A DNA stretch of 64,000 nucleotides from Chitinophagaceae bacterium (GTDB lineage Bacteria > Bacteroidota > Bacteroidia > Chitinophagales > Chitinophagaceae). The position numbers were made by a program, and so were the translations under genes. The notes under the pieces are model-generated. The model was given only the letters and a program-made list of their open reading frames with translations. It made no database searches and was not told the origin of the DNA. Of this stretch, positions 1 through 8,545 are shown one piece after another. The stretch's first letter is position 1. Every line of letters begins with the position of its first letter. The stretch lies in assembly GCA_016710745.1 (NCBI GenBank), contig JADJVB010000012.1, positions 496,001 to 560,000 on the forward strand. Reading direction: 5' to 3'.

Positions 1-604
1 CTCCCGGAATAGCAGCACAGTTTACTTCCACCATCGGACCGCTGCTGCGGTTGCTTTTTTCATGTATCCAGCGGGCTACCAATTCCTTACCCACACCGTT
101 TTCGCCGGTGATCAAAACACGTGCTTCGGTTGGGGCTACTTTTTCAATGGTATCTTTAATTTTATTGATGGGCCCGCTGTTGCCAACCATTTCCAATGCT
201 TTACCTACTTTGCGTTTCAGTACTTTGGTTTCTGAAACCAGGCTTTGTTTATCGAGGGCATTTCGCAAAGTGATCAACAGCCTGTTCAGATCGGGCGGTT
301 TACTGATATAATCAAAAGCCCCTTTCTTTACGGCCTCCACTGCGGTTTCAACATTTCCATGCCCGCTGATCATGATCACGGGTACATCCGGGTTAACTAA
401 TTTGGCTTTATCTAAAAATTCAATGCCATCCAGTTTGGGCATCTTGATATCGCATAAAACCACGTCGTAGGTTTTGTCGGTAAATTTTTTAAGCCCCTCT
501 TCCCCATCTCCGGCTTCATCGATCTTATATCCTTCATAGCTCAGGATCTCAGAAAGGGTTTTCCGGATGGATTTTTCGTCATCAATAATTAAAATGTTTG
601 CCAT
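1..604 (-). CDS. NtrC-family sigma-54 response regulator, N-terminal part (runs off window)
   Basis: Transcriptional regulator that would receive a phosphate from a histidine kinase and activate sigma-54 promoters. About 201 residues are visible; the rest lies beyond base 1. The receiver domain shows the acidic pair in IIDDE (residues 6-10), the phospho-acceptor Asp52 in LCDIKMP and Lys102 in ISKPP. After a linker the AAA+ domain begins, with the Walker A box GENGVGKE at 167-174 and the following VEVNCAAIPG that is typical of this family. The start ATG at 604-602 puts the receiver at the usual distance from the N-terminus. Target genes cannot be told from this window. The DNA-binding Fis-type domain is not visible because the gene is cut. 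Confidence 0.93.
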   Translation of the reverse strand, partial: MANILIIDDEKSIRKTLSEILSYEGYKIDEAGDGEEGLKKFTDKTYDVVLCDIKMPKLDGIEFLDKAKLVNPDVPVIMISGHGNVETAVEAVKKGAFDYISKPPDLNRLLITLRNALDKQSLVSETKVLKRKVGKALEMVGNSGPINKIKDTIEKVAPTEARVLITGENGVGKELVARWIHEKSNRSSGPMVEVNCAAIPG

Positions 605-759
605 AAATCGATATTGTTTTCGCTCTGTAATCTTGCCGTATCAGGTATTCAAAAATAATACATTAAACCGTGTGCCCGGCAGCAATATACCGAATAAAAA
701 AAGCAGTTGTTTCTACACAACTGCTTTCACCGTTACTTTTGGAACATTATATCACTACA

Positions 760-1680
760 CTAATTCTTGAGTTTCGTGGTTATTTCGTCTAAAAAACCAT
801 CGTAAGTTTTTAATATCCGCCCAAAAGCAGCAAACTGCTCATCTGCACTGAAAGCCGTACCGGATCTGCCCGAACTCTCTGAAACAAATTTAATTTTATA
901 CGATAACGGATCTTCCGTTGCCTGTTTTACAATAACCCGCATACGAACGGTATTGGCTTTAAACGTAACACCGATCCAGGAGGTGCGCAGGTAACCCGAT
1001 TTTTCATCGTTCATTTCCAATACATCAAATTTTCCGAGAATGGCTTGTACCACGATCTTCCAGGCCTCTTCCTTGGTTCGGTCTGGTTTAACATTCAATA
1101 CCAACTCCTTATTGGCGATATCCGACTGGATAGAAGAAGTATAAGACTCATCAGGTTGCATTTTAAAATAATCAGACTTTGGTGGCTGACCCTGTCCTTT
1201 CTTTTTACAATAAGTTCGTGATTCACCAACATAACCTTCCTCTTTAACCTCCACGGTTAAGCACTCATCGTATGGCACGGTTAATTGCAACGACCCGGTA
1301 CCCATAGCAACCCCGTTTACATAGATCTTGGCCGTTTGTGGTGTTGACGTGAGGGCGATCGTAGCCGGACTCAGTGCTTCATCAAGTTTCAGCTGAATAA
1401 AATCAGTTTTTGGGGGTGCATCATAACCTCGCTTTTTGCAATAGGATCTGACCTCCGACAGGTAGCCATCTTCCTTAACTTCAACAGTTGCACAGGTATT
1501 TTTGCCAACGCCAACGGTATAACTGCCCGTACCTCTTAAACGGCCATCAACATAAATTTTTGCTGTAGCGGGCGATGTGGTGATAACCACTTTTTGAGAA
1601 GTGGCTTTTTGAGAAAGCCCGATCAATACGATAAAGCTTAGCAGCACTGGCCTTACTATTGAATTCTTGAACATAAGCAT
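760..1680 (-). CDS. secreted PEGA-domain protein
   Basis: Predicted exported protein of 306 residues. A hydrophobic signal peptide spans about residues 10-28 and ends near ATSQ. Two PEGA-like surface repeats follow (about 30-105 and 106-180). Each carries a short strand, TAKIYVDG or TAKIYVNG, then a GTGS turn and a VEVKE-GY segment, and each has a conserved pair of cysteines plus a YCKK motif. The C-terminal 120 residues form an unrecognised alpha/beta domain. PEGA domains are usually surface or periplasmic beta modules; the precise role is unknown. The gene stands alone, transcribed away from the DUF4846 gene at 1946. Confidence 0.8.
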   Translation of the reverse strand: MLMFKNSIVRPVLLSFIVLIGLSQKATSQKVVITTSPATAKIYVDGRLRGTGSYTVGVGKNTCATVEVKEDGYLSEVRSYCKKRGYDAPPKTDFIQLKLDEALSPATIALTSTPQTAKIYVNGVAMGTGSLQLTVPYDECLTVEVKEEGYVGESRTYCKKKGQGQPPKSDYFKMQPDESYTSSIQSDIANKELVLNVKPDRTKEEAWKIVVQAILGKFDVLEMNDEKSGYLRTSWIGVTFKANTVRMRVIVKQATEDPLSYKIKFVSESSGRSGTAFSADEQFAAFGRILKTYDGFLDEITTKLKN

Positions 1681-1945
1681 AGGTTTTAGTTTTGGGTAAA
1701 AGTTAGTTTTAATTAAGATTTAAATATAGAATTTATTTTTCAAAATTAATACCTGATATTTTATTAGCTGTTGATAAACAACCCTTTTTGACGGGTTTTT
1801 TCACCCTTTTAAGGCATTATATTAAACATTCTGTTATATGGAGAGGCTTTACTAAATTTTTGAATACCTGAACGTTAACCTACCTGTTCGAAGTCGCTTT
1901 AACATTTATTTTTATGGACTAAGAATCAGGCCGCATCATATCGGC

Positions 1946-2731
1946 ATGTTAAACAGGGTACTACTGGTTTCAATATTGCTATTACAAACGTTGTTGTTGT
2001 CGTGCAATGAATACGGCAAAAGCCATGTTGCTGCAGTAAACAAACCGGGGACCGTTAACCTTAACCCGTATAAAAATATTAAAAGTATTCCGCTACCAGG
2101 CGGCTTTGCCAGAAAAAAATTTGACTCTGGTTCTTTTGCTGAGTATTTAAGAAGTTGTTTACTAAAAGAAAATACCATTGTTTATTTGTATAATGGTCAA
2201 CCCAAGTATAACCAATCAGCACAATTTGCGTTGCTGGATATTTCAGTAGGCGATGAGGATCTGCAACAATGTGCCGATGCTGTTATGCGGTTAAGGGCTG
2301 AGTTTTTGTTTGAACAAAAGTTGTTTGAACAAATCATCTTCTTCGATAATAACAAAACGATTTACCAATTTACCAAACCATACGATCGCGAACATTTTAA
2401 TAAATACCTGAAAAGGGTTTTTGGCATGTGCGGTTCAGCGTCTTTGTCAAAACAACTGAAGTCTGTTCCTGATTTTTCATCGATGATGCCCGGAGATGTG
2501 ATTATCAGGGGTGGTTTTCCGGGGCACGCTGTTATAGTGATGGACGTTGCGGTTAACCGGGAAGGAGAAAAGATCTACCTGTTGGCACAAAGTTACATGC
2601 CGGCTCAGGATATCCATGTTCTTAAAAATCCGTCAAATCCGGAAATCTCTCCCTGGTATAGCACCCATGCGGCAGGTAAAATACGTACTCCCGAATACAC
2701 ATTTATGAAAAACGAACTTATGCGTTGGTAA
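1946..2731 (+). CDS. DUF4846-family lipoprotein
   Basis: Predicted lipoprotein of 261 residues. The N-terminal hydrophobic stretch ends in the lipobox LLLSC (Cys20), so it is probably anchored in the outer membrane. The body fits the DUF4846 family as I remember it: a segment with Arg-Cys-Asp-like ordering replaced by DLQQCADAVMRLRAEF, then IIFFDNNKTIYQF, and a late PGDVIIRGGFPGHAVIVMD block that recalls the NlpC/P60 fold around a Gly-His pair. This GHAV segment suggests a hydrolase or an inactive relative, which is inference. The next feature downstream is the tRNA-Pro promoter. Confidence 0.75.
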   Translation: MLNRVLLVSILLLQTLLLSCNEYGKSHVAAVNKPGTVNLNPYKNIKSIPLPGGFARKKFDSGSFAEYLRSCLLKENTIVYLYNGQPKYNQSAQFALLDISVGDEDLQQCADAVMRLRAEFLFEQKLFEQIIFFDNNKTIYQFTKPYDREHFNKYLKRVFGMCGSASLSKQLKSVPDFSSMMPGDVIIRGGFPGHAVIVMDVAVNREGEKIYLLAQSYMPAQDIHVLKNPSNPEISPWYSTHAAGKIRTPEYTFMKNELMRW

Positions 2732-2765
2732 GAAATTGGAGAACATTACCGGTAAACTTTCATTT

Positions 2766-2796
2766 TTTGAATTCTTATTTTTTGCCATTACTTTTG
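2766..2796 (+). promoter_or_regulatory. Bacteroidota housekeeping promoter of tRNA-Pro
   Basis: Perfect match to the Bacteroidota sigma-A consensus: TTTG at 2766-2769, a 19-base spacer, then TACTTTTG (TAnnTTTG) at 2789-2796. The tRNA begins at 2808, which puts the expected transcript start a few bases upstream of the mature 5' end. Confidence 0.85.
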
Positions 2797-2807
2797 CCAT
2801 CCTGTTT

Positions 2808-2881
2808 CGGGATGTAGCGCAGCCCGGTAGCGCACACGTCTGGGGGGCGTGGGGTCGCAAGTTCGAATCTTGTCATCCCGA
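2808..2881 (+). tRNA. tRNA-Pro (anticodon GGG)
   Basis: A 74-base cloverleaf can be folded by eye. The acceptor stem CGGGATG (2808-2814) pairs with CATCCCG (2874-2880), with discriminator A at 2881. The D stem is GCGC/GCGC, the anticodon stem CACGT/GCGTG holds loop CTGGGGG with anticodon GGG at 2842-2844, and the T arm has GCAAG/CTTGT with loop TTCGAAT. GGG reads proline codons CCC and CCU. CCA is not encoded. Confidence 0.95.
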
Positions 2882-2888
2882 CTATTTA

Positions 2889-2920
2889 GAGGCCGTCTCA
2901 TTTATAAATGAGACGGCCTC
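2889..2920 (+). terminator. perfect 32-base palindrome after tRNA-Pro
   Basis: GAGGCCGTCTCATTTA is followed directly by its exact reverse complement. The G+C-rich outer ten pairs and A/T-rich centre make a strong hairpin 8 bases after the tRNA. The following T run (GCTGTTTT) is weak. Most likely the tRNA terminator, active in either direction. Confidence 0.7.
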
Positions 2921-2976
2921 GCTGTTTTGGGAGACGTGGGCAGTCCCGCTTTAAGCGTGATCATCCCGACAAAATT

Positions 2977-3007
2977 AAACTCAGTTTTCACAACCTGAGT
3001 TTTTTTT
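2977..3007 (+). terminator. intrinsic terminator before the dihydroorotase-like gene
   Basis: AAACTCAG (2977-2984) pairs with CTGAGTTT (2995-3002) and runs into an uninterrupted T tract to 3007. This is a standard Rho-independent terminator, probably a second stop for the tRNA transcript. Confidence 0.8.
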
Positions 3008-3035
3008 ATGATATTTGCCTAATCTCTTATAAATA

Positions 3036-4292
3036 ATGAAGATATTAATCAAGCAGGCCAGCATCATTTCTTCCTCCTCTCCCTTTAACGGACAAACCAA
3101 AGATATTTTTATTGCTGATGGAAAAATTGCCTCAATAGCTGATTCAATTGATGAGCAGGCCGACCAGATAATAGAACAACCCGGTTTACATGTAAGTGTG
3201 GGCTGGATGGATATGTTTGCCGATTTTGGAGATCCCGGCTTTGAGCAAAAAGAAAACATCGAATCCGGTGCCCGGGCAGCAGCTGCAGGCGGTTTTACCG
3301 ATATTATGCTGATCCCTAACAGCCGTCCGGTGGTTGATAATAAATCGCAGGTTGAATATATTGTACAAAAAGCCAAACAGGTGGCTGTGCATATACATCC
3401 CATCGGCGCCGTTTCAAAAAAGGCAGAAGGGAAAGAGCTTTCGGAAATGTACGATATGCGTCAATCGGGCGCCCTGGCTTTCAGCGATGGTATCAACCCG
3501 GTTCAAAATTCGGGTCTGATATTGAAAGCCCTTCAATATGTAAAGCCTTTTAACGGCACGGTTATTCAAATACCCGATGATACCAGCATCGGTACCAATG
3601 GCCTGATGAACGAAGGGATCATTTCTACCCAAATGGGTTTACCGGGCAAACCCACCATGGCTGAGGAACTAATGGTAGCCCGTGATATCAAACTGGCCCG
3701 GTATGCCGAAAGCAGTTTACATTTTACCGGAGTTTCTTCGCCCAAGAGCCTTTCCTATATTAATCGTGGCCGGGAGGGCGGCATTCAGGTTACCTGTTCG
3801 GTTACGCCCTACCAGGTATATTTCTGCGATGAAGATCTGCAAGGCTACGATACCAACCTGAAATTAAATCCGCCCTTAAGAACACGGGCAGATATGATGG
3901 AGATGAGAAAAGCTTTACTGGAAGGACAGATCGATTGCGTAGCTTCCCATCACTTGCCACAACAGCCCGATAATAAAATATGCGAGTTTGAATATGCCAA
4001 ACCGGGTATGATTAGTTTGGAAACCATGTTTGCCGTTTTGACGGAATGCGGTTTATCGGCAGCCGATTATGTTCAAATGCAAACCATTAATGTGCGGAAT
4101 ATATTTGGTTTACCCGTGCCCGAAATTAAAGAAGGCGAAACAGCTTCGCTTACCTTATTTTCGCCAACAACTGAGTTTGTGTTTACCGAACAAATGATAC
4201 GATCCAAATCGAAAAACTCGCCCTTTATTGGTAAAAAACTTAAAGGAAAAGTGATCGGAATCATTAATAAATCGAATGTTTATCTGAACTAA
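3036..4292 (+). CDS. pyrC: dihydroorotase-like amidohydrolase lacking the metal-binding HxH
   Basis: A 418-residue member of the dihydroorotase branch of the amidohydrolases (pyrimidine biosynthesis, carbamoyl aspartate to dihydroorotate). The fold markers are present: an N-terminal beta part with ADGKI, the strand-1 region GWMDMFADFGDPGFE (56-70) and IDCVASHHLPQ late in the protein. In active enzymes strand 1 reads D-x-H-x-H-x-R-x-P-G; here the two histidines are Phe61 and Asp63 and the arginine is Gly65. The usual ATDHAPH reads ASHHLPQ. Such ligand-poor forms are common in Flavobacteria-like genomes and may be non-catalytic partners, or use another site. First gene of a tight plus-strand run; the stop is 1 base before the next ATG. 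Confidence 0.8.
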   Translation: MKILIKQASIISSSSPFNGQTKDIFIADGKIASIADSIDEQADQIIEQPGLHVSVGWMDMFADFGDPGFEQKENIESGARAAAAGGFTDIMLIPNSRPVVDNKSQVEYIVQKAKQVAVHIHPIGAVSKKAEGKELSEMYDMRQSGALAFSDGINPVQNSGLILKALQYVKPFNGTVIQIPDDTSIGTNGLMNEGIISTQMGLPGKPTMAEELMVARDIKLARYAESSLHFTGVSSPKSLSYINRGREGGIQVTCSVTPYQVYFCDEDLQGYDTNLKLNPPLRTRADMMEMRKALLEGQIDCVASHHLPQQPDNKICEFEYAKPGMISLETMFAVLTECGLSAADYVQMQTINVRNIFGLPVPEIKEGETASLTLFSPTTEFVFTEQMIRSKSKNSPFIGKKLKGKVIGIINKSNVYLN

Positions 4293-4293
4293 C

Positions 4294-4785
4294 ATGATGT
4301 TTCAAAAATTAGATGCTACCAGAAAAGGACTGCTTACCGGGGCGATCATGATCGTACTATCCCTGGTAATTTTTTACTCCGGGCAGCCGTTCGACAGTCC
4401 TTTACAATACCTGATCTACGCTGTTTACGCCGGGGGTATCATCTGGACGATCTATGATTTTTCAAAAACGGAAGAAAACAACAATAAGTTTGGTAGCTTT
4501 TTTCTCCAGGCATTCAAATGCTTTATTGTAGTTTCCCTGTTGATGGTGGTATTTACCTTTGTATTCAATAAAATGCATCCCGAATTTAAAGATGACATGG
4601 TAAAAGCTTACCAGGACGAAATGCTTTCGAAAGGAAACAGCACGCCCGAAGAAATGGCAAAGAATATTGAAAAAGCCAAAGATTATTACCTGACCATGTT
4701 GATTTCGGGAGCCATTTTTGGATATTTATTGATTGGTGCTGCCATTTCTGCGGCAGCTTCTTTATTTTTTATGAAAAGAAAATAA
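4294..4785 (+). CDS. DUF4199-family inner membrane protein
   Basis: A 163-residue membrane protein with four predicted helices (about 12-27, 34-52, 68-90 and 132-158). A soluble loop with acidic and lysine-rich residues (about 92-130) lies between helices 3 and 4. This layout and the N-terminal LDATRKGLLTGAIM match DUF4199, a Bacteroidota family of unknown function. It commonly sits between a dihydroorotase-like gene and a family 2 glycosyltransferase, as it does here. Gaps of 1 and 5 bases to its neighbours imply co-transcription. Confidence 0.8.
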   Translation: MMFQKLDATRKGLLTGAIMIVLSLVIFYSGQPFDSPLQYLIYAVYAGGIIWTIYDFSKTEENNNKFGSFFLQAFKCFIVVSLLMVVFTFVFNKMHPEFKDDMVKAYQDEMLSKGNSTPEEMAKNIEKAKDYYLTMLISGAIFGYLLIGAAISAAASLFFMKRK

Positions 4786-4790
4786 TACAC

Positions 4791-5738
4791 ATGGATCTGT
4801 CAGTTGTGATACCGTTGTTTAACGAAGATGAGTCATTGCCCGAGCTTTCGGCCTGGATAGAAAAAGTGATGCTGGAAAATAATTTCAGTTACGAAGTTAT
4901 TTTCATCGATGATGGCAGCAATGACGATTCCTGGAAAGTCATAGAAGAACTTCGTATCCAAAACAACCATATCAAAGGGATAAAATTTCAACGCAATTAT
5001 GGCAAAAGCGCTGCGTTGAATGAGGGCTTTAAAGCAGCACAGGGGGATGTGATCATCACGATGGATGCCGATATGCAGGATAGTCCGGATGAAATACCCG
5101 AGCTGCGGCGTATGATCGTTGAAGATGGATTTGATATGGTGAGTGGCTGGAAGAAAAAAAGATATGATAATACATTGACCAAAAATATTCCGTCAAAATT
5201 ATTTAATGCAGCTGCACGCAGAAGCTCGAAAATAAAATTGCACGATTTTAATTGTGGTTTAAAATCATATAAAAGCAAGGTTGTTAAAAGCATCGAAATC
5301 TATGGCGAGATGCACCGCTATATTCCCATCCTGGCCAAATGGGCCGGGTTCCGGAAAATTGGTGAAAAGGTTGTTGAACACCGGGCAAGAAAATATGGGG
5401 TTACCAAATTTGGCTGGGAGCGTTTTATCAATGGCTTTCTCGATCTTTTTTCGATCATGTTCGTGGGTAAATTTGGCAAAAGACCCATGCACTTTTTTGG
5501 ATTATGGGGCACCCTTTGTTTTTTTGCCGGTTTTATAATATTTAGCTACCTCACCATTTCCAAATTCTTTTTTGATGTTACAGGGATGACGCAGCGGCCG
5601 ATCTTTTTTGTCGCCCTTTTAGTGATGATCATTGGTTCGCAATTGTTCCTGGCCGGGTTTATAGGTGAGTTAATTGCCCGAAACTCCCCGGAAAGAAATA
5701 ACTACCTGGTTGAAAAAAAATCAGGAATAAATCAATAG
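4791..5738 (+). CDS. family 2 glycosyltransferase with two C-terminal membrane helices
   Basis: A 315-residue GT2 enzyme of the dolichyl-phosphate mannose synthase/GtrB type, which moves a sugar from a nucleotide donor to a polyprenyl phosphate. The GT-A fold starts directly with LSVVIPLFNE. IDDGS covers residues 39-43 and the metal-binding DADMQD 92-97. A later HRYIPILAKWAGF segment is typical of the subfamily. Two helices (about 234-258 and 268-295) anchor it in the inner membrane. With the GT4 and heptose genes downstream, a role in surface glycan assembly is inferred. The acceptor and donor are unknown. Confidence 0.88.
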   Translation: MDLSVVIPLFNEDESLPELSAWIEKVMLENNFSYEVIFIDDGSNDDSWKVIEELRIQNNHIKGIKFQRNYGKSAALNEGFKAAQGDVIITMDADMQDSPDEIPELRRMIVEDGFDMVSGWKKKRYDNTLTKNIPSKLFNAAARRSSKIKLHDFNCGLKSYKSKVVKSIEIYGEMHRYIPILAKWAGFRKIGEKVVEHRARKYGVTKFGWERFINGFLDLFSIMFVGKFGKRPMHFFGLWGTLCFFAGFIIFSYLTISKFFFDVTGMTQRPIFFVALLVMIIGSQLFLAGFIGELIARNSPERNNYLVEKKSGINQ

Positions 5739-5739
5739 C

Positions 5740-6918
5740 ATGGAAACTTCCAATTCCTCCAACCAGGAACCAGGGGGCTTGAAGGTAATGATCATCGGCC
5801 CGGCCCATCCCCTGCGCGGTGGTGGTATCACGACGTTCAACGAAAGGCTGGCCCGGCAGTTTCAAAACGAAGGGCATCAAACTTCCATTTATTCTTTTTC
5901 GCTTCAATATCCCGGATTTTTATTCCCCGGCAAATCGCAGTATACCGATAGGCCCGCACCTGCCGATCTTGACATTCACACGCGGATCAATTCGGTAAAT
6001 CCATTTAACTGGCTGCTGGTTGGCCACGAAATAAAAAAACAAAAACCGGATATCGTTGTTGTCAGGTATTGGATTCCGCTGATGGGCCCCTGCCTGGGAA
6101 CCATCCTGCGCATCATCAAAAAAAACAACCATACCCGGATCATTTGCATTGCTGATAATATTGTGCCGCACGAAAAACGTTTTGGCGATAAACCCTTTAC
6201 CCAATATTTCATTAAGCCGGTTGACGCTTTTATTACCATGAGTGAAAAAGTGCTGAGCGATCTTCGGATATTTACAAAGACAAAAAAAGCAGTGCTCATA
6301 CCCCACCCGTTGTACGACAATTTTGGGCAAAAAATTTCCAAAGCAGCAGCCCGTGAAAAACTGGCAATAGACAATAAGCAAAAGATCATTTTATTTTTTG
6401 GTTTTATAAGAAAATACAAAGGCCTGGATATCTTGCTGGATGCTATGAAGATCCTGAAGGACACGACCCGGCCAATTGCTGATTGCCGGTTACTCATTGC
6501 GGGTGAGTTTTATGAAGACCGTACCTTGTACGACGAACAGATAGAACGACTCGATATCCGGGACAGGTTGATCCTACACACCGATTTTATACCCGATGAG
6601 GAAGTAAAAAATTATTTCTGTGCAGCCGATGTGGTTATTCAGCCCTATCGTAATGCTACACAGAGTGGTGTTACGCCATTGGCCTATCATTTCGAAATAC
6701 CGATGATCGTTACCGATGTTGGCGGATTACCCGCTATGGTACCGGATAATAAAGTGGGCCTGGTTGCCGACGTATCAGCTGCCTCACTGGCTGCAAAAAT
6801 TCAGGAGTATTTTGAAAAAGGCGAAAATCATTTTCTGCCACACCTGGTAGAAGAAAAGAAAAAATTCAGTTGGACAAAAATGGCAGAAACTATCCTGGAA
6901 CTGGCTAATAGTCAGTAA
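5740..6918 (+). CDS. family 4 glycosyltransferase
   Basis: A 392-residue GT-B glycosyltransferase, soluble. The N-terminal domain holds the glycine-rich loop HPLRGGGITTFN near residue 25. The C-terminal Rossmann domain begins around 200 with KIILFFGFIRKYKGLD, and the family signature, a pair of acidic residues around the sugar nucleotide, is in the segment ending PLAYHFEIPMIVTDVGG. The gene starts 1 base after the GT2 stop and precedes the heptose kinase gene. It probably adds a sugar to the same glycan as its neighbours; the specificity cannot be read from the sequence. Confidence 0.87.
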   Translation: METSNSSNQEPGGLKVMIIGPAHPLRGGGITTFNERLARQFQNEGHQTSIYSFSLQYPGFLFPGKSQYTDRPAPADLDIHTRINSVNPFNWLLVGHEIKKQKPDIVVVRYWIPLMGPCLGTILRIIKKNNHTRIICIADNIVPHEKRFGDKPFTQYFIKPVDAFITMSEKVLSDLRIFTKTKKAVLIPHPLYDNFGQKISKAAAREKLAIDNKQKIILFFGFIRKYKGLDILLDAMKILKDTTRPIADCRLLIAGEFYEDRTLYDEQIERLDIRDRLILHTDFIPDEEVKNYFCAADVVIQPYRNATQSGVTPLAYHFEIPMIVTDVGGLPAMVPDNKVGLVADVSAASLAAKIQEYFEKGENHFLPHLVEEKKKFSWTKMAETILELANSQ

Positions 6919-6941
6919 ATTTGCAACATTAATTATTTTGC

Positions 6942-7963
6942 ATGATCTACAGAAGTAAGGCACCTTTAAGAATAGGTTTAGCTGGCGGTGGCACCGACGT
7001 GAGCCCGTACAGTGATCAGTTTGGCGGAGCTATACTAAATGCGTCCATTTCATTATCGGCCTATGCAACCATCGAAACACTGCCAGAAAAAAAGATTATT
7101 GTAGAAGCGCTGGACAGAAATGAGCAACAAAGTTTCGACCTTGTTCCCCTATTACCTATCGACGGCACACTTGATCTATTGAAAGGTGTTTACAACCGGA
7201 TTCAAAAAGATCACGCCGTGGCATTGCCTGGTTTCAGGCTGTCTACTTATGTTGATGCGCCTGCCGGCTCCGGCCTGGGTACATCCTCTACACTGGTTGT
7301 GGCTGTGCTGGGTGCCTTTGTTGAAATGCTGAAACTACCACTGGGCGAATATGATATTGCGCATTATGCCTATGATATCGAAAGATTGGATCTGCAGCTC
7401 GCTGGTGGTAAACAGGATCAATATGCAGCCACATTCGGGGGGTTAATTTCATGGAGTTTTATGCCGATAATAAAGTGATCGTTAATTCCCTCCGCATTAA
7501 ACCCGAGTATTTGCATGAATTGGAAAATAACCTGGTGCTATATTTTACGTCTACATCCAGAGAAAGCGCATCCATCATAAAGGAGCAGGTTAAGAATGTG
7601 AATGATAAGAACGAAAAAAGTATTGAGGCCATGCACAAATTGAAAGAGCAGGCAAAAATGATGAAAGAGGCTTTATTACGCGGAAATGTAAACGAAATAG
7701 GGGTGATACTGGACTACGGATTCGAACAAAAGAGAAAGATGGCTGCCAATATCAGTAATGATGGTATTGAGGAAGTATACGAGGCAGCTAAAGCAGCCGG
7801 GGCAACCGGCGGAAAAATAAGTGGTGCCGGCGGCGGTGGATTTATGATATTTTATTGTCCTGGTAACACCCGACACGCCGTCATTAAAACATTGAACGGT
7901 TTTGGTGGTACCGTGAAAGAATATTCATTTACCAAATACGGATTAACCACCTGGAGCATTTAA
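6942..7963 (+). pseudogene. hddA: D-glycero-D-manno-heptose 7-phosphate kinase, frameshifted
   Basis: GHMP-superfamily sugar kinase that makes D-glycero-alpha-D-manno-heptose 1,7-bisphosphate. The first frame (6942-7478) gives the N-terminal domain with PLRIGLAGGGTDV and the ATP loop PAGSGLGTSSTL, then LAGGKQDQYAATFGG. The family continues as FGG-x-NF-x-EF; here this continuation (NFMEFYADNKV) is in the -1 frame, which stays open to 7963 and contains the GHMP C-terminal motif GAGGGGFM. The break lies at a run of six G (7437-7442). One more G would join both halves as FGGVNFMEF into about 340 residues, the normal length. The split is either a sequencing undercall, a recent mutation or a slippage switch. 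It sits between GT4 and gmhA in one operon. Confidence 0.85.
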
Positions 7964-7972
7964 CTAAAAAAT

Positions 7973-8545
7973 ATGGAACAGATAAAAAATTTAATTCAGT
8001 CTTCAATAAAGGTAAAAGAGGAGGTTTTGGAAAACGAAGCACTGCTGAAAACCGTGCAGGAATGTATAGCCGTGATTGTACAGGCCTTTAAAGCCGGAAA
8101 CAAGGTTTTGTTCTGCGGAAACGGTGGCAGCGCAGCTGATGCCCAGCACCTGGCTGCCGAATTCAGCGGACGTTTTTATACCGACAGGGACGCCCTGCCG
8201 GCCGAAGCCTTACATTGCAATACCTCTTACCTGACTGCCGTTGCCAACGATTACAGTTACGATGTCATCTATTCCCGTTTAATAAAAGGAATTGGGAAAA
8301 AAGGCGATGTACTGGTTGGACTAAGCACTTCGGGTAACAGTAAAAATATTTACAACGCGTTTGAAGTAGCCAAGGAAAAAGGTATGATCACGATCGGTTT
8401 TACCGGTGCAACCGGAGGTACGATGAAGGGACATTCCGATTATTTAATTAATGTTCCCTCTACTGATACACCCCGGATCCAGGAAAGCCATATTCTGTTG
8501 GGCCATATTATTTGTCAGTTGGTGGAGGCAGCATACTTCGGATGA
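7973..8545 (+). CDS. gmhA: phosphoheptose isomerase (SIS domain)
   Basis: Converts sedoheptulose 7-phosphate to D-glycero-D-manno-heptose 7-phosphate, the first step of nucleotide-heptose synthesis. At 190 residues it has the usual GmhA size. The SIS fold shows FCGNGGSAADAQHLAAEFSGRF near residue 45, and the sugar-phosphate loop STSGNSKNI near 119. The C-terminal ESHILLGHIIC segment matches the active-site helix of GmhA. The start at 7973 is 9 bases after the hddA stop. Its TGA overlaps the ATG of the next gene (ATGA), so translation is probably coupled. Confidence 0.92.
   Translation: MEQIKNLIQSSIKVKEEVLENEALLKTVQECIAVIVQAFKAGNKVLFCGNGGSAADAQHLAAEFSGRFYTDRDALPAEALHCNTSYLTAVANDYSYDVIYSRLIKGIGKKGDVLVGLSTSGNSKNIYNAFEVAKEKGMITIGFTGATGGTMKGHSDYLINVPSTDTPRIQESHILLGHIICQLVEAAYFG

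Noticed and set aside
2736..2954. 72-codon frame running through tRNA-Pro
   Set aside because: It is only the tRNA and its terminator read as protein.
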